NCBI GenBank assembly: GCA_013400155.1
Contig: VXBM01001080.1
Location: forward strand, 96,758 to 160,757
Direction: 5' to 3'
Source: Helopsaltes ochotensis
Lineage: Eukaryota > Chordata > Aves > Passeriformes > Locustellidae
DNA: 64,000 nucleotides
Part shown: piece after piece, positions 26,450 through 38,700 of the stretch
Layout of the letters: every line of letters begins with the position of its first letter
Numbering within the stretch: the first letter of the stretch is position 1
Notes under the pieces: generated by a model
The model's database searches: none
Told to the model about the DNA's origin: nothing
What the model saw: only the letters and a program-made list of their open reading frames with translations
Program-made: the position numbers and the translations under genes

Positions 26450-28523
26450 CACACACGAGGCTGAACGGATGCACATTCCACCACACGTCCAAAGTCTCTC
26501 CCAAGCCTTTGTTCATATCTGAATCTGGCTCCAGTTCCCCCAGCAGATTTTTTTTTTGGACCCTACATTTTTGGCACATTTGTAGTCCCAGGCCCTCAGC
26601 AGAAGAGCACTTTGGAATCAGATATCTGAAAAGCATCACGACGGGAAAAGATTATTTACAAACATGACTTTAAAATATAGAGTAGGATGTTTTATATAGA
26701 AAATAAAGTGTCATCACACTGGAGATATTTCAAGAAGCCTCATCTTATCTGTTTTGTTTTGTAGAAATGATTCAGTGTTTGTGGTAACATCACAAGTACA
26801 ATGTGGCTTCCACTGAGTTTGTATTTTGAGACACTGAATGCAATCTATTGTGCACGGGTAAAGTCAGTCTATCCAGATCAAAATGAGAGGAAGTTTCAGA
26901 TTCCTTTAGTGGAATGCTTTAAGGGAAAAGGCACTGTCAAACAGCAAAGCCTCAGAACACAGAGTCTGGGTACATCACTATAGGAGTGTGCACTGGGTTT
27001 ACTGGCAGTCCCACGATGTGCAATCCTTTATTCCCAATACAGCTGGAAACCTGTGGGCTCTGGATAGAACACATGTTCCCAAATGCTGCATGGAAAGAAA
27101 GGGTGCAGATGGAATATAGAGGTTCCTGGGTATTTCAGTATTATGTGTTGTGCTTTTAGCATACAACACAGAACAAATTATTAGCCCTTAAATTGCCACA
27201 AATTCAAGATAAATATTTCTGTCAATAATAAGTTTCCCAAGGCAGTTTTCACAACGTAATCACGCTTTTTGGCTGCAGACTGCTAAGCTTTCAAGTACAG
27301 ATAGCTAAATCTAAAGCGTGCTCTCTTTCATTTGCTTTTTATGAAAGGTAGAACTTTGGTTCCTGGAGCAGAGTTCACAAATGCAGATAAAGACATCACT
27401 CAAATTGTCCTCTGAAGCATCTGGCGAGGCACTAAAAGGCAAAAGCTAAAGTTTGGATGCAAGTGACTAATTTCCTGTTGCTGATCAGAGCATACACAGT
27501 TCTCTGGTTATAAATTGGTTTTGTATCACAAATTATCTCCCGAATTCTGCCCAGTATTCATTCTTTAAGAACATCTTAGCCCATAAAAGCTGCAAAAGCA
27601 TCAAACCAGCCAGGTTTGAGCTGCCTGAGTAGCATAAAGCGCAGAGAAGTGAGGGGATTTCGTGGTGTCTAACACACAGCCACCTGTGATTCCTGCTCCT
27701 CTCGGTGTCTGGGTGCACCTGCCTGGGGCTGTGTTCGTGGCACTGCCTTGCACCCAAATCCTATCCTGAATCCGCTAACAGCACTCATTGTAATTACTGC
27801 GTATTACTTAATTGGGATTCGTGTAATTATTATTTTAAACTACTTTACATGTTCTGATTTGAATTTTTAATTTAGAAAACACATATTCAGACCTTCGATC
27901 TGATTCCCTTTGGATGGATGTGGATGGAGCATACATTTTAATGTTTCTGGTTATTTGTATGCCACAGGATTTTCCCAATCTAGACTCCTGAATCAATGCT
28001 AGTATTTATCTCTGCAAAGTTACAGTCAGTCCAGGATAATATATTTGAATTTGTAAAATCTATGCTTCGTTACACAATGAAACCATTTAGATTTGAGGTT
28101 CTTTAATAAAATATGTGCAAAAGACTTTTTCTTACAAAATACAAGTGCAAGACAGATTTCTGTGGATTTTTACATTCTATACATTTTTATATGCATTCTG
28201 CTGATAAAAATATCTAGCTGTACATGTATACAACTTTTTATTACTAGTTCTTTATTTCAGAAAAATAATTTTATCAGTTTTAGAACTCCCCTTGTTGAGA
28301 TTCCAAGTAAGGTGTGTGGATAGGATGGCAGGAAGTGATTGAACAGGTATGGTTTAAAGAGGATGGATAAACTTTCTATTTCGCTGCAGCCTCTACGAGC
28401 TCACGAGAGCTGACACTGCAATACTCATTTTCTTTAAGGCTATGGGGGTGTCACTGATCTGGGGAGGTGTTTCCCTCAGGAATGGTTTCAGCCCTGATCT
28501 TCTGACACATTGGCTCTGGTGAG

Positions 28524-28549
28524 AAGTAAGCCCTGAAAGTAAGCCCTGA
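28524..28549. repeat. 13-bp tandem duplication
   Basis: Two perfect copies of AAGTAAGCCCTGA at 28524-28536 and 28537-28549. This looks like recent slippage. Confidence 0.85.
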
Positions 28550-31500
28550 AGTATCAGCAGGATCTTACCCAGAGGCACCAACCCGGCTCAATGTGTAAAA
28601 CAATAAGGCAGACATTATTTTAACACAACAATTTGGACAGCCTTACTTTGTTCACTGTATCTCCAAATGTTTGGAGTGGTATAATTATCTATATTCTGTT
28701 ACTGAAAGTAAGTAAGCGTGTCTCATGAAGAGAATGTCAAAAAGATTTTAATTAAGTTAAACTAAAATAAGAACTGAAGTATAGAAAGTGCTGTAAAAAA
28801 TCTTTCATATCAGAATAAACTCACAGCATCTTCAAAAATAGAAGTTAATACAGGCAAGTTAATATCCCTTCACTGAATAAAATGAAAACAGAACAGTGCA
28901 TTTGGTTTTGGAGGTCTTGAGTACTTGGCATTTTCAAGCCCTGTTGTCTCCCTGTGTTTCTCCCAAGCAGACAGGGAACGAGCCAAGTCTCTGTGCAGCT
29001 CTGGCTCTAATGTGTCCCAGCAAGCAGGGTTTCCTCACTGCTGAGAAACTCTGCTTCCCTGCCCTTGATGCAAAGCAAATGAGAGCATTCCTTAGGAGTG
29101 TGAGGGTTGCCCCTGCTCAGTCTGGTACCGTGGGAGGCAGCTCGCACACAGCCACGTGTGAATGCAGTTTGTTAAACTTAATTCAGGGCACGGTGCATTC
29201 ACTGTGCCCTGGTGGCATTCCAGAGCAGAGCCTGGTTTGTGGTTTTCCAGCAAAATGCTGTCAACACAAATATTTTTCATCCTTGCTGCTACCTCGCTTT
29301 GGTCTGTAGTGGGATAATTTTCTCTTAATCCCCTACACTGCTTTATGAAAATGTGGCATTTCAAAAGGGACATGTAAGTACTAGACACCTGAATGAACAG
29401 CACTGGTTTGTATTCCTGAGACAGGAATTAAAAATAAATGAAAACAGTAGTGTCTTATTTCACATTTAAGAATGACTTTTTTTAGCTAATAATTATATTA
29501 TTCTTTGTTCAAGGCTGTCAGAATAAATTACAGAATAAAAAATACAGTTGCATATGTCACTATTTTCTGTCATATTTGCATAGGTTGGGTGATTGAAAGT
29601 CACCTAGAGAGACCAGTTCTAGTGGGAAAATACCAGCATATGTTTGAGCTGTATGTCTGGTTTTCTCCTAACACGTGCTGATGGCTGAGGCTGCTGAGAG
29701 GTGAATTGGTCCGTTATGTTTTTAAAGTAGGATTAAAAATAACTTTTGTTCATCCCATGATCCTGGAGCCATCATCCCCTCCCAGGGGTGCCCCTGCCAG
29801 CAATCCTGCAATGCCCTGCAAAGGGAACCACGCTGGGGGAAATATTCAGATGCCTTTTGCCACAGCACGGGTTTGCAGGCCGTTTGTTGCAGTCTGGAGG
29901 GCTGGGTGAGTGCCTGCAGCTTGTCAAATGCCAAGGGATGCAGGGCCTGCAGAAGCTCCCGTGTCACAGAAGATATTACCTCAGGGGTGCTTGGCTGGGG
30001 ACAGAGGTGACATGAGCTCACCGAGGGCCATCAGCAAACAGCAGTGAGTTTGTCGTGGCTGCCCTTTTTATAGGGGTTTGAATCTCCCGGGTTTAGACAG
30101 CTGACTGGTTGGGATCTCCCTCTGCCCAGATCTCTGGCCAGTGGTGTGTCTGCACCCAGGCTTGAACAGGATGGCCTGAGGTGTCTGAGTTCCATTGTTC
30201 ACCCAAGGACTTGTTTCTAGAATGAGCCAGGTTAGCCAAATTGGATTTGTTAGGGCCAGATTTATCTTGTCCAGCTCCAGACCGGCTGTGCTGCGACAAT
30301 TCCTCCCTTCCTTTGTATTAAAAAATGCAAAGTGTTCTCTGTTATCCTACCTGCAAGGGCCCTTTGCAGACAGGGTGACAGAAGACAGCGTGGGTTTAAT
30401 TAGAATGAGGTTTTCCACCCAGTTTGACAAACCCAGCTCCCCTCAGCCCCTCAGTGATGTGTCCCCAGTACCACTGGGGTGGCATCGCTCACTGCCAGGA
30501 GCTGTCAGGTGAGATCACAATCCTTCGGAACAACGTGCCACAGGTTAACTACTTATGGTTACGAGTTACAACCCAACACTAAAACCAAGAAACCATTTCA
30601 TCCTTAGAACCCTTAGAAAAAACCCAGCTACCAGAAAAAACAATTTGTAAACAAATAGAACCCTTAAATGAACAGTCCCTTCAAGAGTCCCAGATTTCCG
30701 AGATTCCTGGGGCTCCAGCCTGGGGCTGGGTTCATGTCCCGTTTTCCCCCATGCCTGTATGGATGTCTTGTGCTTCCCGTGCCATTCCCAGGCCAGTGTT
30801 TACACTTCCCAAGTGGAGCTCACAGAGCCCAGGTCCTTTCCTGTCCCTGTCCCTCTGTGCCCCTGGCTGAGCCCTGCTCAGTGCTCGTCCCCACGGCTCC
30901 TCGGCCTTTTGCTTCCCCTCCTCGCTGCTGCTGCTCCTGCTGCCTGGACATCTGCTCGTAAAACCCGAGTTTTTCTTTTCCTTTTTCCCCTAACCTTGAT
31001 GAATGGCCTATATCTGGATGCCAAAGCTCACCTTTCCCTTAACTGAGGATGATTGATGGTGCAGGAGCAGCAGCGGAGCAGGTTCTGTGTCCTGACAGCC
31101 TCAGCTGCGGCCGGGGCTCCCCTCCAGGGACTGGCAGCAGTCTTTTTCCATGCAGAACTTCAGATCCCCACCAAGCCACTGAGAAACCGAGGGGGATTTT
31201 GAGACTCCTCCTACATAGTCTGAATATCACTTAAAAATAGCGAGCCCGGAGTGCTCTGTTGATTTTCTGTCACGGAATGCTTTGAAGGGCAAATACTCCT
31301 TTTTGTTTTGCACAGATGGCACAATTTTGGTGCATGAACTCAGCATTATCAAATACAAGTTCATATGATTTTATTTGTTTTAAACGTTAAGAAGTAAGAT
31401 GAAAGACCATGAATATGTTTTGTTCAAAAACATTAATTATTCCTACATTGCTCTACCAGCATTTAAAAATGCATGTTTCCTATACATTTTTACTAGTAAC

Positions 31501-34500
31501 ATGAATGTAACCTTGTTGAAAGGCTATCTAGTTAAATTAGTTGCATTTTTAAATACAATGGGTCCTTAAGGCCAGGTTTTCAAGCCTGTGTCAAGGTGGC
31601 TCACTTAGATCAGGGGACTTGTGCCAGATAACTACAGAAGATCTGAACGGAAAGGTGAAAGCAGTTGTTTATTAAAATTTGTAGTCTAAATTTAGGCAGA
31701 CAAGGGGAAAAAATCAAGGGTGACTGAAAGAGAATGGATGTCTAAGTGATATTGACTTTAACAGGTTCCTAATCATGAAGACATACGATAGATAGAAATG
31801 TGCTGGCAGAAGTTAATGGCTTTGAAAAGAAAAGACCAAATGTACAGTAATACCCTTGAAAGTGCTGACTTCATGAGTCAACATTTAAATGGGAGCCTGT
31901 CTTCCTGCTAAATAGCTTTTCAACTTCTTTCTTATCATAGGAGTCCTTAATTAAAATAGTTCAAAGGAGTTGGGTCATAAAACTGCATTAGGGTTTTTTT
32001 GTACTGAAAAGAATTTCTGCACTCAGCAAGACTTCATCAGTTCTCAAAACTTAGCAGTTGAGTCAATAGTCTTCTCTTCACTATGGTGAACTACACGTTG
32101 AGAATGCCATAAGCAATTATTTAATCTTTGTAACTGGGGGTTAGCTCAGGACTGCAGCGGGCTAATTAAAAAGTGCTTCAGTGTATCATTGATTTCTTAG
32201 TATGACCACAGAGTCCTACTTTATCCTGCCTTGCTTTGAAGCAAGCAGTGCTGCCAGCCAAGCTTGCTGCACAAACACTGAAGGGTACAGAGCAGCCAGA
32301 TGTGTCTGTCGTGCAGTTGGTCGGGGCAGAGAGGGAAGGGAAGAATCAAGAAAGAGCAGAAAACAGAGAGAAGAGTTTTAACACGCAGGGGAAAACAAGG
32401 TCTGTGATATTGGTTTAAAATACCTGTTCCATTAGTCAGGCTCACGGAATTCTGGAGGAAGGTTTGCTGTTTTCTCAAGATAACGCCTTGCAGGAAGGGC
32501 TGCATTGCCAGCACCAAGCACTGCGTTTCTGTGATCTATTTGCTTGTCAAAACATCAACATCACCAATTCATTGCACTGCCTCACGAATGACCTCCTCTT
32601 AGCCCTGCTCTCTGCAGTTTGCAGTTTCATTCATTTGTCATGTTGCAATCCTGTTTCTGGTTTAAATTTCCACTTCTGTTGAAGACATAAGTCCAAGTAG
32701 TAGAGTGAAAAATCCCATAACCTCATTCATAACTGTCATGACCTTTAATTCAGAAGCCATGGCTCTGGAATAGCTGCAGTTAATGGTCTTTTTAAGAGGT
32801 CTAGTCAGGCTTTGTCCGAAAATTCATACAGTAATGTTGATTGGAAAATTGATAAGACTCGTGGGGAAAGTGAATTTGAAAATAGAAAGCTCAACATTTT
32901 AGTCTTTTCTTATTATTATTTCGATTCAGCTGGCCTGTTAGCATGCTGCTTGTTCTGATTCTGCTCTGCAGTTTTGTGCTTGATTGTATTGGTACAGGAC
33001 GTGCAGGCAGCTGGGTGAGTCTGGTGTCATGGGGGGATATTATCAACTCTCAGGCACATATAGCATGCAAGAAAACTGAATGAAAACAATGGTGTAAAGC
33101 TAATCAGGTGAAATGTTTTGCTTATTAAACATTTATATTTCTGTAAAATGTTCTCCACATGAAGAATCACCTGAATATTCTTGCTCATTCACTATTAAAA
33201 GAGTTTTCCTAGGAAAAAAACCCAATTGGCAGCTTTTACCCTGCTACCACTACTGAGAAATAAGATGTGCTAGCCTACAGTAATTTATACTGAACTGCTG
33301 TGAGCAATTGCTGAGGGGGGGCTGTAAAAATCCCCCTCTGATTGTCTCTGCATTTCTGGACTCTTTGCAATCAGGGTAGCAGCTCATGCAGAACACAACC
33401 TTCCTTCTGCTTGGGAGTCAGATCTGTGCCTGACTGATTACAAACCCAATTAGCTATCTTCTGGAGGCTAGGATAAACTCCAGATATTCCGTGCTGGAGG
33501 ATTTTGGAAAGTTGAGTGTACGAATGACTGAAAAAGTATAAAACTAAATTAAGAGCTCAAGTCCCCTTGTCTCCTCAAAATTCCTGTCTTGGTATTTAGA
33601 ATTCTATTTACACCCAAACCAGCCCCACTGCTGAAGGAATGGCATCTGTCAAAGTCAGTGTGATGTGCCAGTAAACCCCTGATATTTTTGCATTTTTTCC
33701 CACATACCAAGAATTGCTTTGACACATTGAAACAAATGCCACCAAATCCATTTTCACGAATTTTGGTTGTACTGAAATTCTCAGTATGCTTCTGCTTCTT
33801 GCCTTTTCTAAAATAATACACTAAATTCATTGTCACATCCACAGTGCTGAAAGATAATCCACTCTCCATAAACTAATTTGAATGAAGCACCTTCTTGTTC
33901 ATAGTGAGTCCAGGATCTCTGGCTTGTGTGTATATTCACTCCCTCCCCAATTATTTTAAAACTCTTGCATAGCTGGGCTGCTCTCAGAGAATCAGTAATG
34001 AAGTTAAATGCTTCAGACTGCTCTGGTCTGGAAGGAAAGCTGCTCTCTCAGAGCCTCACTGGATGCTGGGACTTGCTTCTTACAGCACAAACCTTTGGCT
34101 GCTGTAGCTCACGTATTTCCCAGATTGCCAGGAAATTGCTTTGAGGATTTTGAGAGCTCCTTTCTCGCTCCTGGCTCACCTTGTCAAGCTGCTTAACTCC
34201 ACAGGAATATGGAGGCCCTTGGCCCCCAAGAATGCAGACAAAGCCCAGCCTGCATCTCCCCACCACGCTGGGTAGCATAGCAACCCCTCCAGCTGGCTCC
34301 CGCAGAGCTGCCCAAAGTCACCGCCAGCTCAGATTCAGCCCTTTCATGGCTCCTCGCAGGGCTCTCAAAGGAAAAGTAAATCTCATTATTTTGTTGCTAA
34401 ATCCATAGTGTTCCAAACTGTACTGGCTCTTTGGTCAGAGTTCAGTGCAACAAACTGTGCAGGGAATATTTTTTTGACTCAGATAAAGTTTTGGGAAATA

Positions 34501-34649
34501 TATTACACGTTGCTTGCGATTTTGAAACGCAGGGAGCGCTCTGAGAAGCAGAGCAGGAAGGATAGAGCAGACAGCCTGTTGCATGTAGCAACACCTTCCC
34601 CATTCTGGATGAAACAGAAAATACCTTTAGAGGGGTTGCTTGGTTGCTA

Positions 34650-34862
34650 TTTTCCCGATATTTTGTCCCCTTCCAGCTTCCTGTTGGGGCCTTCTGACTG
34701 GTGGGGCAGCCAGAGAGGCAGAAAAGGCCTTGTAGCTGTGTGAGCGCTGCTCAGCACTTGTAAATAAAACATCCCTGTGTTAATAGCACTGTTCTGACCC
34801 CAAATCCAAACCACAGCACCATGGGGGCTGCTACGGACAGAGTTAACTCCAGCCAAGTCAGC
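34650..34862 (-). mobile_element. Avian ERVL-type LTR fragment (5' part)
   Basis: Read on the minus strand, the order of motifs follows an LTR family common in bird genomes: GGCTGGAGTTAAC, then CATGGTGCTGTGGTTTGGAT, then GTGCTGAGCAG, then AAGGCCTTTTCTGCCTCTC, then GCTGCCCCACCAGT, then AAGCTGGAAGGGGAC. The downstream part of such LTRs (TATA, R and U5) is absent. This is therefore a truncated relic, without internal retroviral genes next to it. Assignment rests on remembered family pattern, not on a search. Confidence 0.6.
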
Positions 34863-37800
34863 AGTGGCAGGTTTCCCTGAATCTCAAAGAACTTCCCTCA
34901 AACTGTTGAAAATGTATGATTCATTTTCACTTCCCATTTCATAACTGAGAATACCTGGACTAAGATTAATGTATTTCTGACATCCTGCTGTCAACCTGAG
35001 CTGAGGTAGGAAGATCACACTTCTGTTCAAATGAGAATTCTTCCTTAAAAAACCCCAAACCAAACCCAAACATTTAAGTAAGCAATGCATTGCCATAGTA
35101 CTCTTATTTCCTGCACCTTCCCTCTCCATATGATTTTCCATAGTTGTAAGCAAAACTATCTTTTCTCAGATAAGGCTCCCTAAATCTAAAAATCCTCCAA
35201 GCTGTGCCATCGTCATCATTATCATCATCATCATCATCATGAAGCCTCCCCTTATCAATATATTTGAAGATATGGTGCTTGTTGCTTTCCTCTTCAGCCA
35301 AAGACAAAACACCAGTGCTGTGTGTCTTGTTAGTGCTGATTAATTACTGTGAAGTTTCAACCGTTTTGTGAGGTTGAACCCCAAAATACTTCTCCTAAAT
35401 ACAAGTGCTGTTTACAAAGTTGTAGCTCAGAAATCGTTCACAAATTGCATTGTTCAAATTATGCATTTTACTCAGCCATGGACATTTTTGGAGTGATATT
35501 TGTGAACAAGTCATGGGGACATTGTTTTCTAGTGACTTCAGGTGCTGTAAGTTTTTAATGCTTTACTTGACACATTTGAGCTGAATGTTTTTAGTGGATG
35601 CCCAGCTCTGTTGTCAGGTGAAGTGTCCTGCCAGTGAAAGGCAGAGCCTGTGTCAGTAGCCATTCTTCAAAATCCTGGAGTCTGCCAGACCAGCCAAGCA
35701 AATAAGGCAGTTTCTATTTCTCTCCAAGAAATCATAAACACCATCCTTAGCTGTTGATGTCAGGCTGCTGCAGCAGTGCTGGCTGTGAAGTCAGCAAGGT
35801 GATTAATGACTCATTAAAAATTAATACATTTCCCCAAAGAATTTGCTGGGATTCTACTGTGAAATCCCTGCTGTACTCCGTGGGAGCTACACGACTTAAT
35901 CCCCACGACCTGTGCTTTGTGAGTAACCTTTTGGAAAATAAGCAACTTAAGCAGCTGGAGCCGTGCAGGGTTCCACGGCATCGCGGGGCATTACAGCACT
36001 GCCGCCACAAACCAGAAATATGGAGAGACCTAAACGGGGCACTCACAAAGAGTTGTGCTGGCAGTGGCTGGCTGCAGGGGGGTGGCGTTCCCAGTCCTGG
36101 GAACATTGGGGCTCTCGGCATGATGAGCTGAGAGGGGATGTGCTGAGCAGGGCTTCACCACGGAATTCACACCAGTACCGCCACTCTGCTGAGAGAAATG
36201 AGTTGGCTTTGGAAATATGGCCTGAACATTTTCAGCAGAGGTAAAACTAAAATCCTGTTGCTGTTGAGCAGCAGTGAAGGGATGGGGTGTCTGACTTCTA
36301 CACACACACCCAGCAGTTCATTACAAACAGGCTGTGTGCTGAGCAGGGAAATCCTTCCTGCAGAAATGGGGCACGAGTCAGCTGTGTCTAAGGTGCACTG
36401 TCTAATGGGTCCTTCAGCCATCTCAGAAAATGCAGCATCTTCGTTTAGTCATTCATTTTCTCATGTAGAAGTTTATAATTTCAGTAGATTCTCCCCCCTG
36501 CCCCTCCTACTCTACAGAAATTATTTTGATGCACGGGATGAGGTGCAGAATGTTTTTCTGTGTCTTTAAATGCCTATTCCTGACTTTGAATTCAAAGAAA
36601 CAGGTATTTATTTACAGGCTTGCCCTGATAGATGTCCTGGAGTTAATTATGTGATATCTATCTAAACTTCTCCCCTAGTTATGTATAGAAGTACATTCCT
36701 TGCTTTGAACCATGCTTGGTATTTCCTCAGGCGGCAATTCCATGGCTGTTATGAGTTTGTGAGGGCCCAGGCTCTTTTACTGTCCGAAAGGGGAAAGCTG
36801 TGTGATGCTGGAATTATTTATTCTGTATAAATAACCGAAGCAAGATCATTAACCTCATTGCAGCACTGCCCTCTTCTCCACACTCTGCTCTTTTAATCAC
36901 ACCATCGATCGTTCATCATCTTTCATACCATATTCAAAAACTTTGTCCTTGCCACAAGGGATATTCGGAGTCTCTAAATCCTGTGCTTCAAAACACGGGC
37001 AGTTGTAAGGAAACGGGAAAACAAGTAGAATGAGCGATTGGCAGGTTTTTATCTTTATTTTATGCAACTGTTTATGATTTAATTCTTCCTATCCCTGCAA
37101 AGGCCATGACTCTGCAGGATCTCTGTTTTTTTTCCTTCACATCCCTTATCACAGGGGTGCAGAGCAGCTTTTAGCAGACTGGGATGGGGTGTCCAGGAGC
37201 TGTTTAGCAGTGAGCTGAGCAACTCTGCCACAACTGCTCCTCCAAGTTGAGCTGGTGTCTCAGGAGAGGGAAAGTCCTGTGTCACACGAAGCCCAGCAGC
37301 TGCAGCAGGGAGTGACTGTGATGGGCACAGCAGGCCCTGTGCCAGGGGTTGTTTATGTGCACAGTTACATTTCAGCAGTAAACACTGGAAGCATTCATTA
37401 AGCCGAACATTAAGAGTGGGTGACCTCTCACTCTCCAAAACAGTCACATACAAATAGTAAATTGAATCAAGCATTAATCAAAACTGTAAAATAGCCTGCT
37501 TAAACCCTTCAGAAGCAACACACCCACTGCCTTCTTCCAAACCCTTGTCAAACAAATGGTTTTTGTGGCGTATCTGGAAGGTCATCAAGTCCTGGGCTAT
37601 TTCAGGAGCAGGTTCCAGATGGTCTCTAACACGCTGAATAATGTATGTGTGTGTGGGAGTGGGGGGAGAGGGGCTCCAAGGAACTATTACACCGACAGGA
37701 GGAAACCCATGCATTTTGCATTCATCTGTGCCGTGCTAGGTGTTTAAAAACCTCCCATGTCCTTCGGTTCAAGTGGCAGAAATAACTTGTTTCAAGGATC

Positions 37801-38159
37801 TTTAGCGACAATATCAATTTCATATTTCACTCAGCAGCACTCTACAAAACCTTTAGCTCTTGTTTGGGCTACAATTGTCTCGATTACAAGAGCACTGGTG
37901 TTTTAATGGGATCTGCTATTTGTAGTGTGACATTCTATGGGCATGTCCTGTAATTTATCCCGTAATTCTCGCTATAGTGTACAGGGAACAGCTCCATATG
38001 CATTGTTATACGTAAGATAATAACATATATGCCTCAAACTGCTTTGCATGAGTGCCTCGGGGCTGTTTGTAAGGATTTGCAGGGGGGAGTTGCTTGATGA
38101 GGAGCTCCGCACGCCCCAGCAGCCCAGAGAGCCCCAGAGTGTGCTGGGCTTTTCCCCAC
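34863..38159. other. Non-genic stretch
   Basis: No gene recognised. It contains an (ATC)n tract at 35208-35240. Open frames between 35750 and 36570 on both strands overlap one another and show no domain. A G-rich patch with GTGTGTGTGG occurs at 37643-37670. Confidence 0.5.
35208..35240. repeat. (CAT)n microsatellite
   Basis: Eleven CAT-type units with two interruptions, the last eight perfect or nearly so. On the minus strand it reads as an Asp run in a short frame, which is a composition effect. Confidence 0.9.
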
Positions 38160-38700
38160 AGCGTGGGCAGCAGGGCAAGGGGGGCATTCTGCCCCTCTCA
38201 CCTGCTCAGCTGAGACCTCACCTGAGGTTGGCGTGCCCAACAGCAGCAGGACCTGGAGCTGCTGCAGAGAGCCCAGAGGAGGCCACGGAGATGCTCTGAG
38301 GGCTGGAACTAGGCTGGGAGAGCTGGGGCTGCTCACCTGGAGAGGAGAAGGCTCCAGGGAGAGCTCAGAGCCCCTGCCAGGGCCTAAAGGGGCTCCAGGA
38401 GAGCTGCAGAGGGACTGGGGACAAGGGATGGAGGGACAGGACACAGGGAATGGCTTCCCACTGCCAGAGGACAGGGATGGATGGGAGATTGGGAAGGAAT
38501 TGTTCCCTGGGAGGGTGGCGAGGCCCTGGCACAGGGTGCCCAGAGCAGCTGTGGCTGCCCCTGGATCCCTGGCAGTGCCCAAGGCCAGGCTGGATGGGGC
38601 TTGGAGCAGCCTGGGATAGTGCAAGGTGTCCCTGCCCACATCAGTGGTGGGGCAAGATGGGCTTCAAGGTCCTTCCAACCCAACCCATTCCATGGATTTT
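38160..38700 (+). mobile_element. CR1 LINE, 5'-truncated, 3' end
   Basis: Plus-strand motifs in CR1 order: AGCGTGGGCAGCAGGGCAAG, CATTCTGCCCCTCT, GAGACCTCACCTG, CTGGAGCTGCTGCAGAGAGC, CCAGAGGAGG, GAGAGGAGAAGGCTCC, CAGAGCAGCTGTGGCTGCCC, AAGGTGTCCCTGCCCA, CAAGGTCCTTCCAACC and CATTCCATGG. This covers the last part of ORF2 and the 3' UTR. The copy is 5'-truncated, as is usual for CR1, and has internal deletions and a broken frame. The perfect octamer tail is reduced to about one unit. The 201-codon frame on the opposite strand (38034-38639) is an antisense artefact of this element. Confidence 0.9.

Larger units (their letters stand above)
17461..34649. other. Long non-genic stretch
   Basis: About 17 kb with no gene, LINE or LTR that I can support. 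It holds simple repeats (18025-18039, 22355-22365, 25249-25262, 25549-25565, 26347-26361, 26433-26449), a perfect small inverted repeat at 20824-20840, a 13-bp tandem duplication at 28524-28549, and GC-richer patches at 18950-19100, 20550-20780, 29750-30050 and 30670-31150. The stretch 27770-27870 is AT-rich with homeodomain-type TAATTA words. Old repeats below my recognition limit are likely present. Confidence 0.5.

Noticed and set aside
38034..38639. 201-codon minus-strand open frame
   Set aside because: It is the antisense of the CR1 element at 38160-38700; the Ser/Pro/Gly-rich peptide reflects CR1 composition.
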